A stretch of DNA of 64,000 nt, from assembly GCF_016545825.1 (NCBI RefSeq), contig NC_052619.1, forward strand, positions 73,542,115 to 73,606,114. Direction: 5' to 3'. Source of the DNA: Eucalyptus grandis (lineage: Eukaryota; Streptophyta; Magnoliopsida; Myrtales; Myrtaceae). The position numbers and the translations under genes are program-made. Position 1 is the first letter of the stretch, and each line of letters starts with the position of its first letter. Under the pieces are notes generated by a model. It was not told where the DNA came from and made no database searches. It worked only from the letters and a program-made list of their open reading frames with translations. Positions 59,492 through 64,000 of the stretch are shown in pieces.

Positions 59492-61967
59492 TTAGTAGTA
59501 GCTCATCCCGAATGGCCGATTAGCCTTAAGGTCGTCCTTAAGTTGGGGGATCGAACCCATAGTTGCCATGATCGATATCACAAGACAGGTCATGCTCAGC
59601 ATTTGCAGGTATACCCATTTAGTGCTCCATCTGCGAATTTGTTTCTGTCTAATATACATCTCGACGGGAAAATAGACCATTAAAGGCCAAAATCCCAAGC
59701 TGATGATATCCACGACTTCGTTGAAGACGAACGGCACTAGCATCGATATCACAGTGGTCAGGATCACGAAAACCGTCCTCCAAACAAGCCTAAAGAGATT
59801 CATGTTGTATTGGCCCAAGCCCGGTACCGGGATCTTTATCTCTTTAGCGATGAGCTCACTACCACGCCATCTCTGATCGGCCCATTTTTCGACGAAGGCA
59901 AATATCGGCTGGCTGTTTACTTGGTAGCTCCAACGAGATTGATCACCATAGCAGCGTTGGAAATATCGAGAAGCCAGAATGGCTTGTAAAAAGCCAATTC
60001 CATCAGAAAATTTATTGGAGTGGCCTCTCCGAAAGCAGCATACCCAATGCAGCCACATAGCATGTAGATAGTCGTCATCACTGCGGTGCTCCGAGAAATG
60101 GCCTTCTTCATGGTCTTTGCTTCTGATGGCGGAGATCCGATGGTGTCCTGACAAAGATAAAAGGAAAAACAAGGTAGTTCCTGTCTGTTCTATCCACTCT
60201 TAACCATTTCCTTAGTTTTTGAACTGATGGAATCATATTTTAGTACCTGAGTTTCAATGAGGATCTGAGAAAATGAGTACGCATTTGCGATACCTCTAAC
60301 AGCTCGGAGGATCCTCCATACCTTTTGGGTTTCAGTCCCATCTCCAACGCTTATTACTTTAAAACTACCCTTGAAACTTCCAGTATCTGCTCATCAAGAA
60401 AAAAAAAATTGCTGGAAACAACTTCTTATTTATGGTATTGGCAATATAATCTCTTGAATTTGATGGCCATCTGTCTTGAGAAAAGAATAAATCTGTACCT
60501 ACAACTTGGGCAATTCCTAGGCCAAGACCAATTAAAAAGTAAGTGACGAACATGACAGCAGCCACAACAGAAATCCACCATATTTGATCGAAATCTGGAA
60601 TCTGGGACAGCAGAATCTCTGTGACGGCGATGATGATCATATATGGATTGCTTAAAATGTAGCACCGGTTCTCCCAGTTACTCTCGTGGGAGCAATTCAT
60701 ATATTTTATTGCCCTTTTTTTGGAAAGAGGGAACATGTATAAGATTGAATTAACCAGGTTATATCAGAAACCGTAGAACAAGAAGTTCATTGTGATCTGC
60801 TAAATAAAATTTGTTAAGAGTTTGGGCAAGTAGAATTGCACTCACATCATGCAGAGAGATGCTTCGACGATACAGCTAATGGCGTTTCGAATAGGGTTAT
60901 ATATTGAAGAAAACCACATGCTTTTACTTTGGCTCCACCTGAGAATAAACCTTGAAGATGTTAATATTCTAAGGTTTTGTTTGTTTTTAGGAAAATGAAT
61001 AATCTTAGAAAACATTTTCCTAAAAAATAATCGCATGTATCAATTGATTTAGTTAGTTAATAGAAAATGTTTTCATTATCAGCAACAATTTGTGTCTAAA
61101 TATATTCGTGGATGATGAAAATAGTTTTCGTTTATTTATTTTTCTAAGCAATATAGATAATTATTTTTAGGAAAATGTAGTCCAAATCATTTATTTTTGT
61201 CATGCAACAAACGGAGCCTAAGAATGTAGACTCACAATTATCACCTAATTAAAAGTTTCGTGACTCATTTTGCTGTACATTTGGAAATACGTGGTAATGG
61301 GAAATTTAATCAAAGTACGGCCGTCAAATAATTAGAAGCAACAACATGATGATAGAATACCTTACCAAGAATCGAGTGAACAGAGTCCATATAAGTGGAG
61401 TTACGATCACCGGTGTCAGGGTCACCGGTGCGGTAACAATCAGAGAGGAAGCGAGAGGTGTAGTAGCCCACAAGGGAGAAGAATAGGATCACAGCAGGGC
61501 CCGCAATCCAACCCAGCTGAGCAATGTCCCATGCCAGCGAAAGCACTCCTGTTCCTACCATCACTACTATTATATTTGCACTGGCCGTCCATACGTTCCC
61601 TGATCGGTCAACCGATAAAGTCTGATTAACTCTTTACAATTGGAAAACTTCCATTGTCTCTTAAGTTAGTTATCCAATAATTAATGAAGGAATTACGCTT
61701 GACTTAAAACATATCAAACTCTTACTCATAGTACAGAAAAATGTATATTTTGGAAGGCTGATGTATCAAACTTGAAGTAAACAAGTATCAAAGAACTAGA
61801 CAATCTAGTATAAGAAGATAAGGTTGATTACCAGTTCTTTTGCGGCTGCCTTCGTCGTCAGAGCGTCTGGAGACACACGGAGGAAGCATTTCAATGGACA
61901 TGTCACCAATTTGGTGGCGGCGGTGCTGGTGGTTATGGTCGTTATTGGTAGCAGCACTCTCACCCAT
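59492..61967 (-). pseudogene. Amino acid permease (AAP) copy C, six exons, two one-base deletions
   Basis: Exons with consensus splice sites: 61832-61967 (MGESAATNN...KRT), 61366-61599 ('GTGVLSLAWDIAQLGW', 'YRTGDPDTGDRNSTYMDSV'), 60846-60938, 60499-60713 ('SQIPDFDQIWWISVVAAVM', 'GLGLGIAQVV'), 60247-60386 ('GTETQKVWRILRAVRG') and 59492-60147 ('YMLCGCIGYAAFGE', 'ELIAKEIKIPVPG', 'WRTVFVILTTVISML', 'GFWPLMVYFPVEMYI', ending SYY). Total coding length is 1474 bp. Exon 3 is 93 bp against 94 in copy B, and exon 6 lacks one T at 'GATKVNSQP', near 59920-59930; with both allowed for, the length would be 492 codons, the normal AAP size. AAPs are plasma-membrane H+/amino acid symporters with about eleven membrane segments. 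All six exons and the stop are present, so this may be a recent pseudogene, or an active gene if the two deletions are sequencing errors. Its upstream flank resembles those of copies A and B. Confidence 0.88.
60969..61222. mobile_element. MITE-like insertion in intron 2 of AAP copy C
   Basis: The segment begins CTAAGGTTTTGTTTGTTTTTAGG and ends CAACAAACGGAGCCTAAG, an imperfect terminal inverted repeat of about 16-18 bp. It is AT-rich and non-coding. The 'GGCTCCGTTTGTT' end type is common among non-autonomous plant DNA transposons. I could not fix a target duplication. Copy B has no equivalent at this intron position. Confidence 0.55.
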
Positions 61968-62835
61968 CTTTAATGTCCCCCGAAAAAAGAAGTTTAACAG
62001 CAATTGTCAGTAAGTTGTGTGTTTGGATATTAAATTATGTCTTGCCGAGTGAAAAGAACTTCAAAATTATTCATCCATCAGAAGCCATGTTGTTTCAATC
62101 TGGGTTTGTCCAGTTATACCGGCAAGTTTAATTAAAACTAATAGAATCAAAATCAGTGGAAAGTCGGTGTTTCTTTGACTCTGAGATTGCTTTGTGTTTT
62201 GTGCACCCACCTGAAAACCAAGAGATGGTTGCGCCAAACATGTGAATGTATGGAAGTGTAGTTGGGAGAGAAATAGTAGTACTTAAAATGGAGGGAGAAG
62301 AAGGATTGAAGTGTGCGGACTTAGGCTTCGTGGAAGATATTAAAGTAATGTTCAGCATCACTTCAATCATGTGATTTTAACGTAAACAGGAAATTTATGA
62401 AATGCAAGTGATATAAAAATTCCGTGTATCGAACTCATATTAATCGAATGCATAATGATTTCTTTTGCATTGATGGTTAAATTCGTCTGTCAAAGAGCAT
62501 GCTTTCTTATTGTTCTTCTTTCGCTGACAATGGGAAAAAAAATGCTAAATGGCTATTTTAAGTGATTGTATGAAATTTTACACTATAGGAGCAAAGGATA
62601 TCCATCCACAAGGTGGCCCGCTCGTTGAATGATATTTGCAAATAAAATTTAGTAGAAATTATTATTCTTCTCATTCCTTTAAGAGGAGAACCATTGGCTG
62701 CATTACATCATTAAAAAAAGCTTTGAAAGTAAATTATAAAGAAAGAAAAGGAATAAGCAAAGAACTCACGTGAAGGAGGACCCGACGAGTATGTCATTGG
62801 GGCATACTCTTCAATCATATGTCAACCTCTTCAAT

Positions 62836-62871
<36 letters not shown>

Positions 62872-64000
62872 AAAAAAAAAAAAAGCACTCACCATGTGAA
62901 ATTTGGCATGTGTTCTAAATTTACTAGAGCTCATTCACTAAGTCATTTTCATTATATTATTATGGCTTCTAAAGTAAAAGAAAGAAATCCACGGATAAAG
63001 GAAGAGCTGATTGCATATTATCAGCTTGGATGGAGTAATTGGGAACGAAAAGTTTGAATGATTATGAGTAAAAAGAAAAGAAAGGATGTAAGTGATTGGA
63101 TTATGATTATATTTAGATATTAGCGAGGAAAAAGAAAGGAAAAACAATGCATAATGACGTAAATATCCTTCATAGATTTCCCATTATATGTAAAATGAAA
63201 GAACAAGTGAGCAGGAAAAAAATTATTTTATTAATACACAAATCCGTCCTAAATGTAATTTGTTTATGAAATTAACCAGATCATTTCTTTTTGCTCTCGT
63301 AATCCCTCTTAATTCTTTTCATCCGTTTGTTTCCCTCCATCCAAACACGATTGTAATTTGAGAACTATTTCCCTTCCCTCATAATCCCTCCTGATCTTAA
63401 GAGTGTTAGAGCATATATTAAAGACCTAAGGACCACGCATGGGACATAGGTGCAAGGTCGCATAACAGTTTCACCGGTTTCCTCCTTCGCTTCCCTTAAA
63501 TATTTGAAGCTTATTTGAGCATATAAACGTTCACATGTAGTCTTGAGTGTGATCCAAAACAACACAGAAAATGCGAAATGGTTTTGATCACTAGATGGGA
63601 GTAGAATGGAAATGCCAAGGGCATTTGAGGTTATCGTATAGGGTGGTTATACTGCATACATATACACAGCAAAACAGAACATAGCTCAAGAATCTTGAAC
63701 AATGGAAAGAAACGATTGTAAGGCCGTGAAACAACAAATTGATCATCACTATCATTAATAAGAACAAATTAACGAGAGTGAGCACTAATTATATAGAGTT
63801 AATACAAATGAAAATCCAAACTAGTACACTAGCACAAACTTATCCAAAACTAATTTTTCTACTGCTAAAAGCTCTAAACCAGTGTACACGTGATATATTT
63901 ACTCTCTCTTAGATTTCATTAAATATTGTCATTGAATTGCTGACTTGGATGCCACATGTACTTGACGTGGATCAATTAATGGGCTAACACCACAAAAAAT
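61968..64000. other. Upstream flank of AAP copy C and right edge
   Basis: Bases 61995-62350 are similar to the upstream flanks of AAP copies A and B and likely held the promoter. A (TC)n tract (62840-62868) followed by poly(A) (to about 62884) lies further out. No gene is recognised in 62.4-64.0 kb. Confidence 0.6.

Overview
This window is plant nuclear DNA, probably from a woody dicot. The evidence is degraded coiled-coil NLR resistance genes, plant amino acid permease (AAP) genes with GT-AG introns, Ty1-copia and Ty3-gypsy retrotransposons, long CT/GA microsatellites and AT-rich intergenic DNA. A Myrtaceae-type genome (Eucalyptus relatives) would fit but cannot be shown from this sequence. 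I see no certainly intact host gene. The best-preserved one is an AAP gene at 59.5-62.0 kb, broken only by two one-base deletions.

Layout. 1-8.25 kb: two minus-strand NLR (CC-NBS-LRR, RPS2-like) pseudogenes; the second is cut off at a 100-N assembly gap (8249-8348). 8.35-21.74 kb: a large AT-rich tandem array of about 33 units, roughly 385 bp or 500-520 bp long, with a higher-order arrangement in its right third. 21.7-23.3 kb: array edge, a GC-rich island that could be a minus-strand first exon, and a locally duplicated promoter-like block that recurs at 30.4-30.8 kb. 24.2-26.3 kb: two truncated AAP pseudogenes on the minus strand. 26.3-33.9 kb: mostly unassigned AT-rich DNA.

34.2-58.9 kb is a nested retrotransposon block separating AAP copies A/B from copy C. 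A minus-strand Ty1-copia element (about 34.2-42.3 kb) is interrupted by a 3566-bp solo LTR with perfect TATAT duplications, placed inside the protease, and by a 1161-bp SIRE-like solo LTR with perfect GAAAT duplications, placed between the gag zinc knuckle and the protease. Next comes the plus-strand RNase H-integrase end of a Tat-like Ty3-gypsy element. It is followed by antisense plant-mobile-domain (PMD) reading frames, the layout known for extra antisense ORFs of Tat-lineage elements. The PMD region is split by one long solo LTR (45,527-49,160) and a related truncated LTR (51,470 to about 54,445).

The most unusual signal is in those two related LTRs. Each has a predicted intron of almost the same length (1334 and 1332 bp) ending 8-9 bases before an ATG that opens a short ORF with shared residues (FGIP, ST-x-WVD, PH-x5-W). 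Inside the predicted intron of the second LTR lies a 50-bp minisatellite in which every copy keeps a small hairpin through paired base changes, with wobble pairs that favour folding of plus-strand RNA. The other two long LTRs also carry serial small hairpins at the matching place. 59.5-64 kb: AAP copy C, its intronic MITE-like insertion and its upstream region.
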